A DNA stretch of 63,715 nt, taken from NCBI GenBank assembly GCA_947167155.1, contig CAMVHB010000007.1, forward strand, positions 1 to 63,715, written 5' to 3'. Below, one piece after another: positions 1 to 7,223 of the stretch; the stretch's first letter is position 1; the number at the start of each line of letters is the position of its first letter. The translations under genes were made by a program, and so were the position numbers. The notes below the pieces were generated by a model. It was not told where the DNA came from, made no database searches, and was given only the letters and a program-made list of their open reading frames with translations. The DNA comes from an uncultured Lachnospiraceae bacterium (lineage in GTDB: Bacteria; Bacillota; Clostridia; Lachnospirales; Lachnospiraceae).

Positions 1-1234
1 AGGACTCCTCCTTTATATCCTCCGCGGCCTCAAGGAAGGACAGGGGCTTTACCTCAACGGAGATATCTATCCTGTCAAGAAGGGGTCTTGATATCCTCTG
101 CATGTACTGCCGGATCTCGGAAAGCGTGCATCTGCATCTCTTCCTGTCCGGATAGTAGCCGCAGCGACAGGGATTCATCGCGCACACCAGCATGAAATCC
201 GCGGGGTACTCTTCTTCGCCCTTGTCGTGATACACCTTTATGATCCCATCCTCCAGCGGCTGCCGAAGGACCTCAAGAGTCCTGTCATTAAACTCTGTAA
301 GCTCATCAAGGAACAAAACTCCCTTGTGGGAAAGCGTAAGCTCTCCGGGATAAGGGACATTCCCCCCGCCGGAAAGAAGCCTTGCGCTTATGCTGTGATG
401 CGGAGCGCGAAAGGGCCTTCGCCCTCCGGAGACAGAAAGCTCTTGAAACTTCCCGCATATGCTGTAGATAGATGCTATGGACAGCTCCTCCTCCCGGGAT
501 AAAGGCGGAAGGATGGAGGGTATCGCCCTCGCTGTCAGGGTCTTTCCCGCTCCGGGAGAACCCACCATGAGAAAGTTGTGCATTCCCGATACCGCAACCT
601 CACAGGCTCTTTTCAAAAGCTTCTGTCCGCGGATATCCGAAAAATCAATCCCACTGCCTGATCCAGTACAATCTTTATTACCTTCATTCCTTCTCTCAAA
701 AGCGATCCTTTTTGAAAGATCATTTCCTTCAAGCACCTCTACCGCTTCCCCCAGGGTCTTTACGGGATAGATCATTATTCCATCCTCTATGGCAAAGAGC
801 GCCTCTTCTTCATTTTCCTTCGGGATGATGAAATGCCTTATGCCCTCTTTCTTCCCGCACTCTATCATGGGAAGGACTCCTTTTAATGGCAGGATCCTTC
901 CGTCGAGGGAAAGCTCCCCGAGGACAAAGAGATCATAAGAAGGCTCTTTTATATCCCCGGCAGAAAGAAGTATTGAAAGCGCTATCGAAAGGTCAAAGGT
1001 CGTGCCCGACTTTTTTTCAGTAGCCGGGGACAGATTCACCGTTATCCTTTTTACGGGCAGGGAAAAATCAAAGCTCATCAGAGCTGAGCGCACCCTCTCC
1101 TTTGCCTCCTTTACTTCAGAAGAGACATAACCCACCAGTTCAAACATGGGAAGCCCGTTTGAAACATCACTTTCGACGCGAACGGGTATGCTTTTCAAAC
1201 CGCGTATCATCGCGGCCTTTATGTTTTTTACCAT
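1..1234 (-). CDS. comM: YifB/ComM-family Mg-chelatase-like AAA+ ATPase (3' end cut by window edge)
   Basis: The protein starts MVKNIKAAMIRG and shows the N-terminal Lon-S5-like fold typical of YifB/ComM, followed by a Mg-chelatase ChlI-type AAA+ core. Visible motifs are a Walker A (GSPGAGKTLTAR), a Walker B region (GVLFLDELTEF), and the family motif with clustered cysteines near MNPCRCGYYPD. The gene runs off the left edge, so the C-terminal part is missing here. In naturally transformable bacteria ComM is a hexameric helicase that helps branch migration of incoming DNA; in Clostridia its role is not established, so the function is by family only. The ATG at 1234 has an upstream GGAAG ribosome site. 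It has its own promoter and a leader with two hairpins, listed separately. Confidence 0.92.
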   Translation of the reverse strand, partial: MVKNIKAAMIRGLKSIPVRVESDVSNGLPMFELVGYVSSEVKEAKERVRSALMSFDFSLPVKRITVNLSPATEKKSGTTFDLSIALSILLSAGDIKEPSYDLFVLGELSLDGRILPLKGVLPMIECGKKEGIRHFIIPKENEEEALFAIEDGIMIYPVKTLGEAVEVLEGNDLSKRIAFERRNEGNKDCTGSGSGIDFSDIRGQKLLKRACEVAVSGMHNFLMVGSPGAGKTLTARAIPSILPPLSREEELSIASIYSICGKFQELSVSGGRRPFRAPHHSISARLLSGGGNVPYPGELTLSHKGVLFLDELTEFNDRTLEVLRQPLEDGIIKVYHDKGEEEYPADFMLVCAMNPCRCGYYPDRKRCRCTLSEIRQYMQRISRPLLDRIDISVEVKPLSFLEAAEDIKEES

Positions 1235-1279
1235 AATCTCACTTCCTGACTGAAAATGCAGGAAACGAAACCAAAACGG

Positions 1280-1304
1280 AAAAAAGGAAGACGAGGGTCT
1301 TCCC
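1280..1304 (-). terminator. terminator-like hairpin inside the comM leader
   Basis: On the minus strand GGAAGAC, loop CCTC, GTCTTCC is followed directly by six T residues. It lies downstream of a good promoter (1326-1354) and upstream of the comM start. It could be an attenuator for comM or a second terminator for the upstream transcript. Confidence 0.6.
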
Positions 1305-1325
1305 TGTGATTGAGATGTACTCAAG

Positions 1326-1354
1326 AATATAAGCTATCCAAAAGCTTTTTTCAA
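1326..1354 (-). promoter_or_regulatory. sigma-A type promoter for comM
   Basis: On the minus strand TTGAAA (1349-1354) and TATATT (1326-1331) are separated by exactly 17 bp. Transcription would start near 1319, giving a leader of about 85 nt before the comM ATG at 1234. Confidence 0.6.
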
Positions 1355-1387
1355 CAGGAAAAGATCAGAAACGGACGAATTTCAAAG

Positions 1388-1425
1388 AAAAAACCCGGCT
1401 TCCGATTCAGTCGTTGGAAACCGGG
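1388..1425 (-). terminator. intrinsic terminator after the lipoprotein gene
   Basis: On the minus strand CCCGGTTTCC pairs with GGAAGCCGGG (10 bp with one G-T pair, 12-nt loop) and is followed by TTTTTT. It lies just after the lipoprotein stop at 1452. Confidence 0.8.
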
Positions 1426-1451
1426 TACAAATGCAGTTTGGTATCACATTC

Positions 1452-1964
1452 TCAGGAAAGAGTCTTCACATTCTCCGGAAGCACATAAAGAACGCGCGCG
1501 CCTTCCATCGTCCCGCCGGGAGCGATCACGCCGAGAAGCTCCACGTGGCTCCCGTCCACAGGGTAGTCCTCGCTTCCCACCAGAACAAAATTAAAGCCTA
1601 TCTTGGATCCGTCTCCATTATCTTCCATGATCGACCAGCTACTGCCAAGATGCTCGGCATAGCCTTCTACCTTAACAACCTGTCCGTCGTAGTTTCCGAA
1701 CCACATATTGGAAGCGATCTCATTTATTGAATTGGTGTCGCCGAAAGCTATGGTCTTATCGACCTTGCTGTAATCCACGGTCTTCGGATCAATAGCAGAT
1801 GTCTTTGACGCGCTTTCCGATGTTCCCGCAGAAGCAGCATTGCTGTTTACAGCAGGCGTGTTTGTCTGGTTGTTCGTACCATTCGAAGAACCGCAGCCCG
1901 CCACTGATACCGTTACTGACAATGCCATGATAAGCCCCAATACCAATGCTCCCGATCTTTTCAT
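1452..1964 (-). CDS. small secreted lipoprotein of unknown function
   Basis: The 170-residue product has a clear lipoprotein signal: a basic start (MKRSG), a hydrophobic stretch and a lipobox ending VAGC with the lipidated cysteine at residue 24. A Ser/Asn/Thr-rich linker follows to about residue 60, and then a compact globular domain of about 110 residues with segments such as AFGDTNSIN and VVKVEGYAEH. The domain has the look of a small beta-barrel (OB-like) exported domain, but I do not recognise the family with confidence. It sits 45 bp after trpS in the same direction and has a good GAGAGGAG ribosome site. A strong terminator follows. The protein would be anchored to the outer face of the cytoplasmic membrane. 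Confidence 0.85.
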   Translation of the reverse strand: MKRSGALVLGLIMALSVTVSVAGCGSSNGTNNQTNTPAVNSNAASAGTSESASKTSAIDPKTVDYSKVDKTIAFGDTNSINEIASNMWFGNYDGQVVKVEGYAEHLGSSWSIMEDNGDGSKIGFNFVLVGSEDYPVDGSHVELLGVIAPGGTMEGARVLYVLPENVKTLS

Positions 1965-2009
1965 TTTTTCTCCTCTCTGTGAAAAATTAATTTCCTATCA
2001 ACCATACAT

Positions 2010-3017
2010 TCAAAGGATATCGGATAGCCCTACCTTCCTTCTTACCTTGGAAAGCGTCCTTCCCGACACATGGCGCGCCTTCTCATTATTCTCTTTGATG
2101 CAGCGCTCTATATAATCCATATTCTTAAGAAGGTCGTCATATTTTTTCCTGACGCCTGAAAGCGCGTCACTGACTGCCTCTCCGACCGCTATCTTGAAGT
2201 CTCCGTAGCCCTTCCCGTCAAATTCCTTTTCTATGTCCTCATTGCTCTTTCCCGTGACGGAGGCATAGATATCCATGAGGTTCATTATACCGGGTTTTTC
2301 GGAAGAATATATGATTTCCGAACCGCTGTCGGTCTTTGCCCTCTTGAACTTCCTGATGATCGTATCCCTGTCATCGAGAAGATATACGGTAGCGTTCTGG
2401 TTCTCATCAGACTTTGACATCTTCTTCTCGGGATCGGCAAGGCTCATGACGCGGCGCGCGTTCTTTCCGAAAACGGGCTCAGGAACAGTGAAAACATCCC
2501 CGTATATGGAATTGAAGCGCTGGGCTATGTCGCGAGCGATCTCCACATGCTGCTTCTGGTCATTTCCGACGGGAACGACAGAAGCCTGATAAAGAAGGAT
2601 ATCCGCCGCCATGAGCACGGGATAGGTGAAAAGCCCCGCGTTCACATTGTCAGCGTGCTGCTCGGACTTTGCCTTGTACTGCGTCATCCTTGAAAGCTCT
2701 CCCATATAGGTGAAGCAGGAAAGTATCCATGAAAGATAAGGATGAGCATCCACATGCGACTGAAAATAAACGCAGTTTTTCTCCGGATCAAGCCCGGCAG
2801 CCACATACTGGACATAGAGGGACTTTGCGTTCTTCCGAAACTGCGCCGGATCCTGCCGCACTGTCAGCGAATGAAGATCCATCACTCCGTAAAAGCACTC
2901 ATATTCATCGTGCATCGGGATCCAGTTCTTAAGAGCTCCAAGATAATTTCCAAGATGGAGCATTCCCGTAGCCTGCATTCCCGAATAGGATATCTTTTTC
3001 TTTTCTTCTTCAGACAT
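2010..3017 (-). CDS. trpS: tryptophanyl-tRNA synthetase
   Basis: At 335 residues this is the usual length for bacterial TrpRS, a class I synthetase that charges tRNA-Trp. The family N-terminal signature is present as SGMQATGMLHLGN, carrying the HIGH-like motif, and the KMSKS loop appears as KKMSKSDENQ near residue 200. The start ATG at 3017 overlaps the end of the upstream DUF5662 gene by 8 bp, which suggests translational coupling. I saw no T-box leader, and there is no room for one because the gene is internal to a gene run. Confidence 0.97.
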   Translation of the reverse strand: MSEEEKKKISYSGMQATGMLHLGNYLGALKNWIPMHDEYECFYGVMDLHSLTVRQDPAQFRKNAKSLYVQYVAAGLDPEKNCVYFQSHVDAHPYLSWILSCFTYMGELSRMTQYKAKSEQHADNVNAGLFTYPVLMAADILLYQASVVPVGNDQKQHVEIARDIAQRFNSIYGDVFTVPEPVFGKNARRVMSLADPEKKMSKSDENQNATVYLLDDRDTIIRKFKRAKTDSGSEIIYSSEKPGIMNLMDIYASVTGKSNEDIEKEFDGKGYGDFKIAVGEAVSDALSGVRKKYDDLLKNMDYIERCIKENNEKARHVSGRTLSKVRRKVGLSDIL

Positions 3018-3558
3018 TTTTGAGTATCTTCCTCCTGATGTAACGAAATGTGTACTGCTCCCCTTTTTTTGCGAGCATCTTCAGCATCAATTCAAGCAGC
3101 GCCGCTGTGTCTTTATGCATCACATAATGCCCTTTTCCTTTGTTGTAGTATTCAAGCGCGCTTTTGTCCGTATATTTCCCCTTCTGATAGACCCTGCAGG
3201 CTGCGATCCTGTCACAGAACATCTCTACCACATACCTTTTTGGCATCTTCATCCCGGCCAGCGGAAACTCAGGAAAATCCTTCATGGAATAATCGATCCA
3301 ATACTCGAAGTGGTGCTTGTTCCGGCCTTTGTGATGGAGCCAGGCCTTTGAAAGCCCCGTCGCTTCTCTTTCTGCATTGTTCGGGCTTTTGTTGCCCTGA
3401 AAATATTTTGCTCCCACAAGAAACTCCACCGGAGCGTATTTTGAAAGATCGTGCGTCAGTCCCTGCCAGTAAAGCCCTGCCATAAAGCAGTAATGGCGGA
3501 CAAGCTGCCTGTGCCTTGTTATGGTATTAAAGTGCGCCAGCGCCTTTTGAAAGCTCAT
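3010..3558 (-). CDS. DUF5662 family protein
   Basis: The protein of about 182 residues carries a run of conserved His and Asp residues in the order HYC, HDLSKY, HHKGRNKHHFEYW, typical of the DUF5662 family found in Firmicutes. The spacing resembles an HD-type metal-dependent phosphohydrolase, but no activity is known to me, so this is inference. I prefer the ATG at 3558 (MSFQKALAHF), which has a purine-rich site upstream; an in-frame TTG at 3576 would add six residues. The start lies inside the end of the upstream GlgX-like gene, so the two are probably co-translated. trpS follows with a short overlap. Confidence 0.8.
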   Translation of the reverse strand: MSFQKALAHFNTITRHRQLVRHYCFMAGLYWQGLTHDLSKYAPVEFLVGAKYFQGNKSPNNAEREATGLSKAWLHHKGRNKHHFEYWIDYSMKDFPEFPLAGMKMPKRYVVEMFCDRIAACRVYQKGKYTDKSALEYYNKGKGHYVMHKDTAALLELMLKMLAKKGEQYTFRYIRRKILKNV

Positions 3559-5410
3559 TATCTTCTTTCTTTCCAATCAGTATCGTTGCGGTTCCGCCTT
3601 TTACTATTGCGCTTTTCTGGTCTTCGAGCATTACTCCCTCCTCATGGAAGGTAAAATCGGGATCGCCGGTATTGTTTACGAAGAACCATTTTCTTCCCTG
3701 TGGAAGCACAGGCAGCGCGAAAGTCTCCTCGCCGTAATAAAAATTGAAAAGGAGCATCACATCATCCTCTTCTTCTCTTCCGTATGCGCCTGCAAAGAGG
3801 ATGCCAAGGGCCTTTTTCTCGTTTCCTATGCCCATGATCCACGGCTCTCTTCCGTGGTAGGATATGTCCGGAAGTCCAACGTGAAGATAATCCGAAAGCC
3901 TAAATGGTTCCCTGCTCGAGATTACCGTATGCTTCTTCCTGAAAGCTATCAGCTTTTTAAGATAATCCCTCATATCAGAGCTTATCTTCTTTTTCCCGAA
4001 GTCCGCCCAACCGATGGGATTGTCCTGACAGTAAGGATTGTTGTTTCCTGATTGTGAATTGAGACTTCCGTCCCCTTCAAATATCATGGGAACTGAGGTA
4101 CTCATCATCACGGAAAGGAGGGCTGTTCGAACGGCTGTCCGCCTTATCCTGTTTGCTACGCGGTTCTTGGTCTCGCCTTCAATGCCCTGGTTTGATGAGG
4201 CATTGTAATTGTTCCCGTCGCGGTTATTCTCGCCGTTTGCCTCATTATGCTTCTCTCCGAAGGAGTAAACATCATAGAGGGTCATGCCGGTATTTGATGC
4301 CGCGTAATTGATATATGAATAGCCCTTTTCCTGACGCCTCAGGATATCCGAAAACTCGGCCGCGTTCCCGTCCATGTGGTTCTGTAGCCGCCTGAGAGGA
4401 TACTGGAACGCGTCATCCGTCACGAAAAGATGCTTGTTCTCACGCTTTTCGTTCATCAGCACATCAAGAGGGAACTTGTTGTATATGATCATTGTCCCGT
4501 TCAGATAGGGATTCTCGGCTATCCTCTTTATGGGAAGGGCTTCTCCCAAAAGGTGGAAGCCGTCAACCCTGTATTCCTTGACCCAAAAGATCAGGGCATC
4601 AAGAATCACATCATCTATCGGCCTGTTCACAAATGAAAATTCAAGGATGACCTTCATCGAGAGTCCGTGCAAAAGATCTATGAGTTCCTTTAAATGATAA
4701 TCCGGATCATCGCTCCCTCCAAAATATGAAGCCTTCGGAGCAAAATAATACCCGTCACCGTAGCCCCAGTAATTAACCCCATAGGGCTCCTCATGGACCA
4801 TGACCGTGTTTCCGTCCTTGTCCATAGCAAGATGACTTCTGAATCTGATGTCCTCAAATTCATAGACAGGCATCAGCTCTACACAATTGAAGCCGTATCC
4901 GCAGAGAGTCGGAAGAACATCAATAAGCCCCTTGTAATTTCCCCTGTGCGAAGCCGCAAGCTTTGGATACTTCATGGAAAAGCCCCTCATATGGAGCTTG
5001 TACATAATGAGCTCTTCCGGAGGTATCAGCGGATTTTCATTCTTCCATTCGTACTTTTTTGAAGAAAAACCCGAAAAGATCTGATAATTGTTTTCATAGC
5101 GCTTTATGTCATTCCATTTTTCGCGTCCGAATATCCTTCTTGCATAAGGGTCGATCATCAGCTTCCCGTCCGCTTTGATGGAATAATAAAGCTTTGAAAA
5201 GTCAAATCCCGAAACAGTCACGGAAAAGACATGTCCGAGGCTCATGGAAAGAGGGATGTCAAATGAAGCGACTTCTTTTCCCGTCGCGGTATCATAAAGG
5301 ATGATGCCTGGTATCGCATCAGTCTTTACGGAAAAAGTAAAGGTGCATTTCTGCCCTTCTACTCTTGTCCCGAATTCTGAAAAATCACCTTTTGTGATCG
5401 TAGGAACCAA
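3527..5410 (-). CDS. GlgX/isoamylase-like GH13 protein, catalytically degenerate
   Basis: The 627-residue product has an N-terminal beta domain and a GH13 barrel most similar in layout to glycogen debranching enzymes. Family landmarks are kept: YGVNYWGY, LDALIFWVKEYRVDGF, EKHNEANGENNRDG and GNNNPYCQDN. The residues that do chemistry are not. Region II, normally VDGFRFD, is VDGFHLLG, so the arginine and the nucleophile Asp (position about 288) are gone. Region III lacks the acid Glu. Region IV, normally AHDGFTL, is SNTGMTL, so both His and Asp are lost. It is therefore probably a non-catalytic glycan-binding or regulatory paralogue. It starts at a TTG with an AGAGG site and has its own promoter at 5465-5493. 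Confidence 0.88.
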   Translation of the reverse strand: MVPTITKGDFSEFGTRVEGQKCTFTFSVKTDAIPGIILYDTATGKEVASFDIPLSMSLGHVFSVTVSGFDFSKLYYSIKADGKLMIDPYARRIFGREKWNDIKRYENNYQIFSGFSSKKYEWKNENPLIPPEELIMYKLHMRGFSMKYPKLAASHRGNYKGLIDVLPTLCGYGFNCVELMPVYEFEDIRFRSHLAMDKDGNTVMVHEEPYGVNYWGYGDGYYFAPKASYFGGSDDPDYHLKELIDLLHGLSMKVILEFSFVNRPIDDVILDALIFWVKEYRVDGFHLLGEALPIKRIAENPYLNGTMIIYNKFPLDVLMNEKRENKHLFVTDDAFQYPLRRLQNHMDGNAAEFSDILRRQEKGYSYINYAASNTGMTLYDVYSFGEKHNEANGENNRDGNNYNASSNQGIEGETKNRVANRIRRTAVRTALLSVMMSTSVPMIFEGDGSLNSQSGNNNPYCQDNPIGWADFGKKKISSDMRDYLKKLIAFRKKHTVISSREPFRLSDYLHVGLPDISYHGREPWIMGIGNEKKALGILFAGAYGREEEDDVMLLFNFYYGEETFALPVLPQGRKWFFVNNTGDPDFTFHEEGVMLEDQKSAIVKGGTATILIGKKEDNELSKGAGAL

Positions 5411-5464
5411 AGGCTGACCTCTTATCTGTAGCTGTTTTTAAGTAAAAAACACAAAATCAGGATG

Positions 5465-5493
5465 ATTATAACATTTCCGATCCCTATTTTCAA
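5465..5493 (-). promoter_or_regulatory. promoter for the GlgX-like gene
   Basis: On the minus strand TTGAAA (5488-5493) and TATAAT (5465-5470) are 17 bp apart, a near-consensus sigma-A promoter. It is divergent from the DUF1292 promoter, with 14 bp between the two -35 boxes. Confidence 0.75.
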
Positions 5494-5507
5494 AAAAAAC
5501 GTAATAG

Positions 5508-5536
5508 TTGCAGACGGCAAAAAAAGCGCTTATAAT
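5508..5536 (+). promoter_or_regulatory. promoter for the DUF1292 gene, apparently leaderless
   Basis: TTGCAG (5508-5513) and TATAAT (5531-5536) are separated by 17 bp. The expected start of transcription, about 7 nt after the -10 box, falls at or next to the ATG at 5544. Confidence 0.7.
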
Positions 5537-5543
5537 CGCGCGT

Positions 5544-5882
5544 ATGGATGAGAAAAAGAAAAAAAGCGACGGGGAAATCTTCCCCGTTGACGAAAATGAT
5601 ACAGATGTAATGGTCACCCTTGACCTTGATGACGGGACTACTCTCGACTGTGAGATCCTCACGATCTTTGATATAGGTTCGCAGAGCTACATCGTGCTGC
5701 TTCCGGTTGACGAGAACGGTACGCCTTACGATTACGAGAATGTCGTGATCTACCGCTACTTTGAGAAAGACGACGGCGAACCCTATCTTGACAATATAAA
5801 GGATGACGAGGAATACGAACGCGTCGCAAAAAAGTTCCAGGAATTACAGGATATAGAGGAAAAGAAGCAGGCAGGATCGTAA
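5544..5882 (+). CDS. DUF1292 family protein
   Basis: The 112-residue acidic protein (MDEKKKKSDG onwards) matches the DUF1292/YrzB family: a beta-rich core with LDLDDGTTLDCEI, then IVLLPVDENG, and an acidic helical tail (DDEEYERVAKKFQEL). The family is widespread in Firmicutes, often near ruvX and alaS, but its role is unknown. An upstream in-frame TTG at 5508 is rejected as start because it coincides with the -35 box of the gene's own promoter. With the ATG at 5544 there is no ribosome binding site and the message would be leaderless. A terminator overlaps the stop codon. Confidence 0.88.
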   Translation: MDEKKKKSDGEIFPVDENDTDVMVTLDLDDGTTLDCEILTIFDIGSQSYIVLLPVDENGTPYDYENVVIYRYFEKDDGEPYLDNIKDDEEYERVAKKFQELQDIEEKKQAGS

Positions 5883-5903
5883 AAGTCCCGCCTGCTTTTT
5901 TTT
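5865..5903 (+). terminator. intrinsic terminator of the DUF1292 gene
   Basis: AAGCAGGC (5865-5872) pairs with GCCTGCTT (5890-5897), followed by a run of T residues. The left arm overlaps the 3' end of the coding region. Confidence 0.8.
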
Positions 5904-5909
5904 ATCGCA

Positions 5910-5990
5910 GAGCCGCCGAAAGGAATATGTCAGCTAAAGCTGACCGGCGGCTCGCGGGCGAGTAGGGTGCGTGTATTTCTTCACTACTCG
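5910..5990. repeat. pair of strong intergenic hairpins
   Basis: GAGCCGCC (5910-5917) pairs with GGCGGCTC (5946-5953), enclosing a smaller GTCAGC/GCTGAC hairpin. A second stem CGAGTAG (5959-5965) pairs with CTACTCG (5984-5990). Neither is followed by a T run on either strand. They fill the gap between the convergent DUF1292 and DHHW genes. Confidence 0.6.
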
Positions 5991-5992
5991 AT

Positions 5993-7141
5993 TTACTTGA
6001 ACATGCTCCCCATCTCCTGCGCACTCTTCACGAGAAGGAACTCGTCATTATTCAAAAAGATCACATCATTTACCTTGTTGTCTTTTACAAACTGGGTGAG
6101 ATCCCCCTCATATTCCCTGTAATCGACCACATAGACCTTGTCATAATGATCCGTAAGGAAGGGCGCAAAGGCATTTCCGTAGGATTCCTTCACGAGAACG
6201 CAGGAGGTTCCGTCGGAATTCTTCGGATTGTCTATCGTGACAAGGGGCTGGTCGCCTGCAATAAAGCCGTAGCTCGCATTTGAGGGTACTATCTTTCCGG
6301 TGCCCGAACCATAGGTAAGCTCGTTCGTTGAAAGCGGCACAAAGACCTCTACCGTATCGGGATTGCTCTGAAGCGCTGCATCCTTTCCGGAATAGTTATA
6401 GAGCGATCCCACAAAGCCGGGATAGGAATGGCTCTCATATTCCGACTTGTCATGAGGCATTATCCCTTTTGCCTTACAAAACTGCCTGTAAACGTAATAC
6501 GCTCCAAGCTGCGTCCAGTGATGGTCTGTCCTGAAGAATAGATATTCGCCGTTATGATTCTTCAGGGTATCAAAGGTTTCAACAGTCTTTACGGAATCGT
6601 CCATCAGGGAATAGGTATAATCAATAGCCTTCTTCTGGTCATCGGAGCCCATCTTCTTCTGGGCGCTCTCTGTGAGCATTATCCCTGCGGAATTGGGAAC
6701 GACTATGGCATAGACATCCGTATTCTCAGGAAGCTTTGCCTTTACGTTATTTACCATGGATGCGTATTCTTCGCAGCCCTTTGCTGTATAATAAAACCTC
6801 TCATAGCCCGTGTCACCGTAGACATAAATAGAGCCCGTTTCCACCGGCACCACATCAAGGGCGTAGTCCTTGTCCTGCACCGGGTCTTCAGGGAATGAGA
6901 AAGAGGCAGATGATGAAGAGGCGCTTTCAATTTCCGATGACGAAGAGCTGTTTTCACTATCTGAAGCCGAAGACGAAACCGCTGACGACTGACTCTCCTG
7001 CTTTGTTTCCTTAGACGCACCATTACCCTGGCGAAGGGCAAGAACGATCATGATCACCGCCACCGCGATCACAGCCACAAGGGCTATCATTATGATATAG
7101 AGCCCCGCCGAGCTCTTTTTCTTTTTTCTGTTCCCACTCAT
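5993..7141 (-). CDS. DHHW-family membrane-anchored SGNH-like protein
   Basis: The product of 382 residues begins MSGNRKKKK, then one membrane segment (residues about 13-37), a serine-rich linker (about 41-83) and an extracellular domain. That domain contains the diagnostic FRTDHHWTQLGA motif (DHHW at 206-209). DHHW proteins are related to AlgX/PatB-like enzymes that act on acetyl groups of envelope sugars, so a cell-wall or surface-glycan role is likely but not proven. The start at 7141 has a GGAAGGA site; a start at 7180 would add 13 residues with no benefit. The gene lies 82 bp after the helicase gene in the same direction. Confidence 0.85.
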   Translation of the reverse strand: MSGNRKKKKSSAGLYIIMIALVAVIAVAVIMIVLALRQGNGASKETKQESQSSAVSSSASDSENSSSSSEIESASSSSASFSFPEDPVQDKDYALDVVPVETGSIYVYGDTGYERFYYTAKGCEEYASMVNNVKAKLPENTDVYAIVVPNSAGIMLTESAQKKMGSDDQKKAIDYTYSLMDDSVKTVETFDTLKNHNGEYLFFRTDHHWTQLGAYYVYRQFCKAKGIMPHDKSEYESHSYPGFVGSLYNYSGKDAALQSNPDTVEVFVPLSTNELTYGSGTGKIVPSNASYGFIAGDQPLVTIDNPKNSDGTSCVLVKESYGNAFAPFLTDHYDKVYVVDYREYEGDLTQFVKDNKVNDVIFLNNDEFLLVKSAQEMGSMFK

Positions 7142-7223
7142 TTCAAACAATCCTTCCAAAAATCTTTCCAAAAAAAACATCCGCGCTATGATACCACAAA
7201 AGAAAAGGATAAGAAAGTTCAGA

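Noticed and set aside
3017-3100. T-box or riboswitch upstream of trpS
   Set aside because: trpS overlaps the upstream gene, and no T-box sequence or specifier structure is visible. The other synthetase genes also lack leader space.
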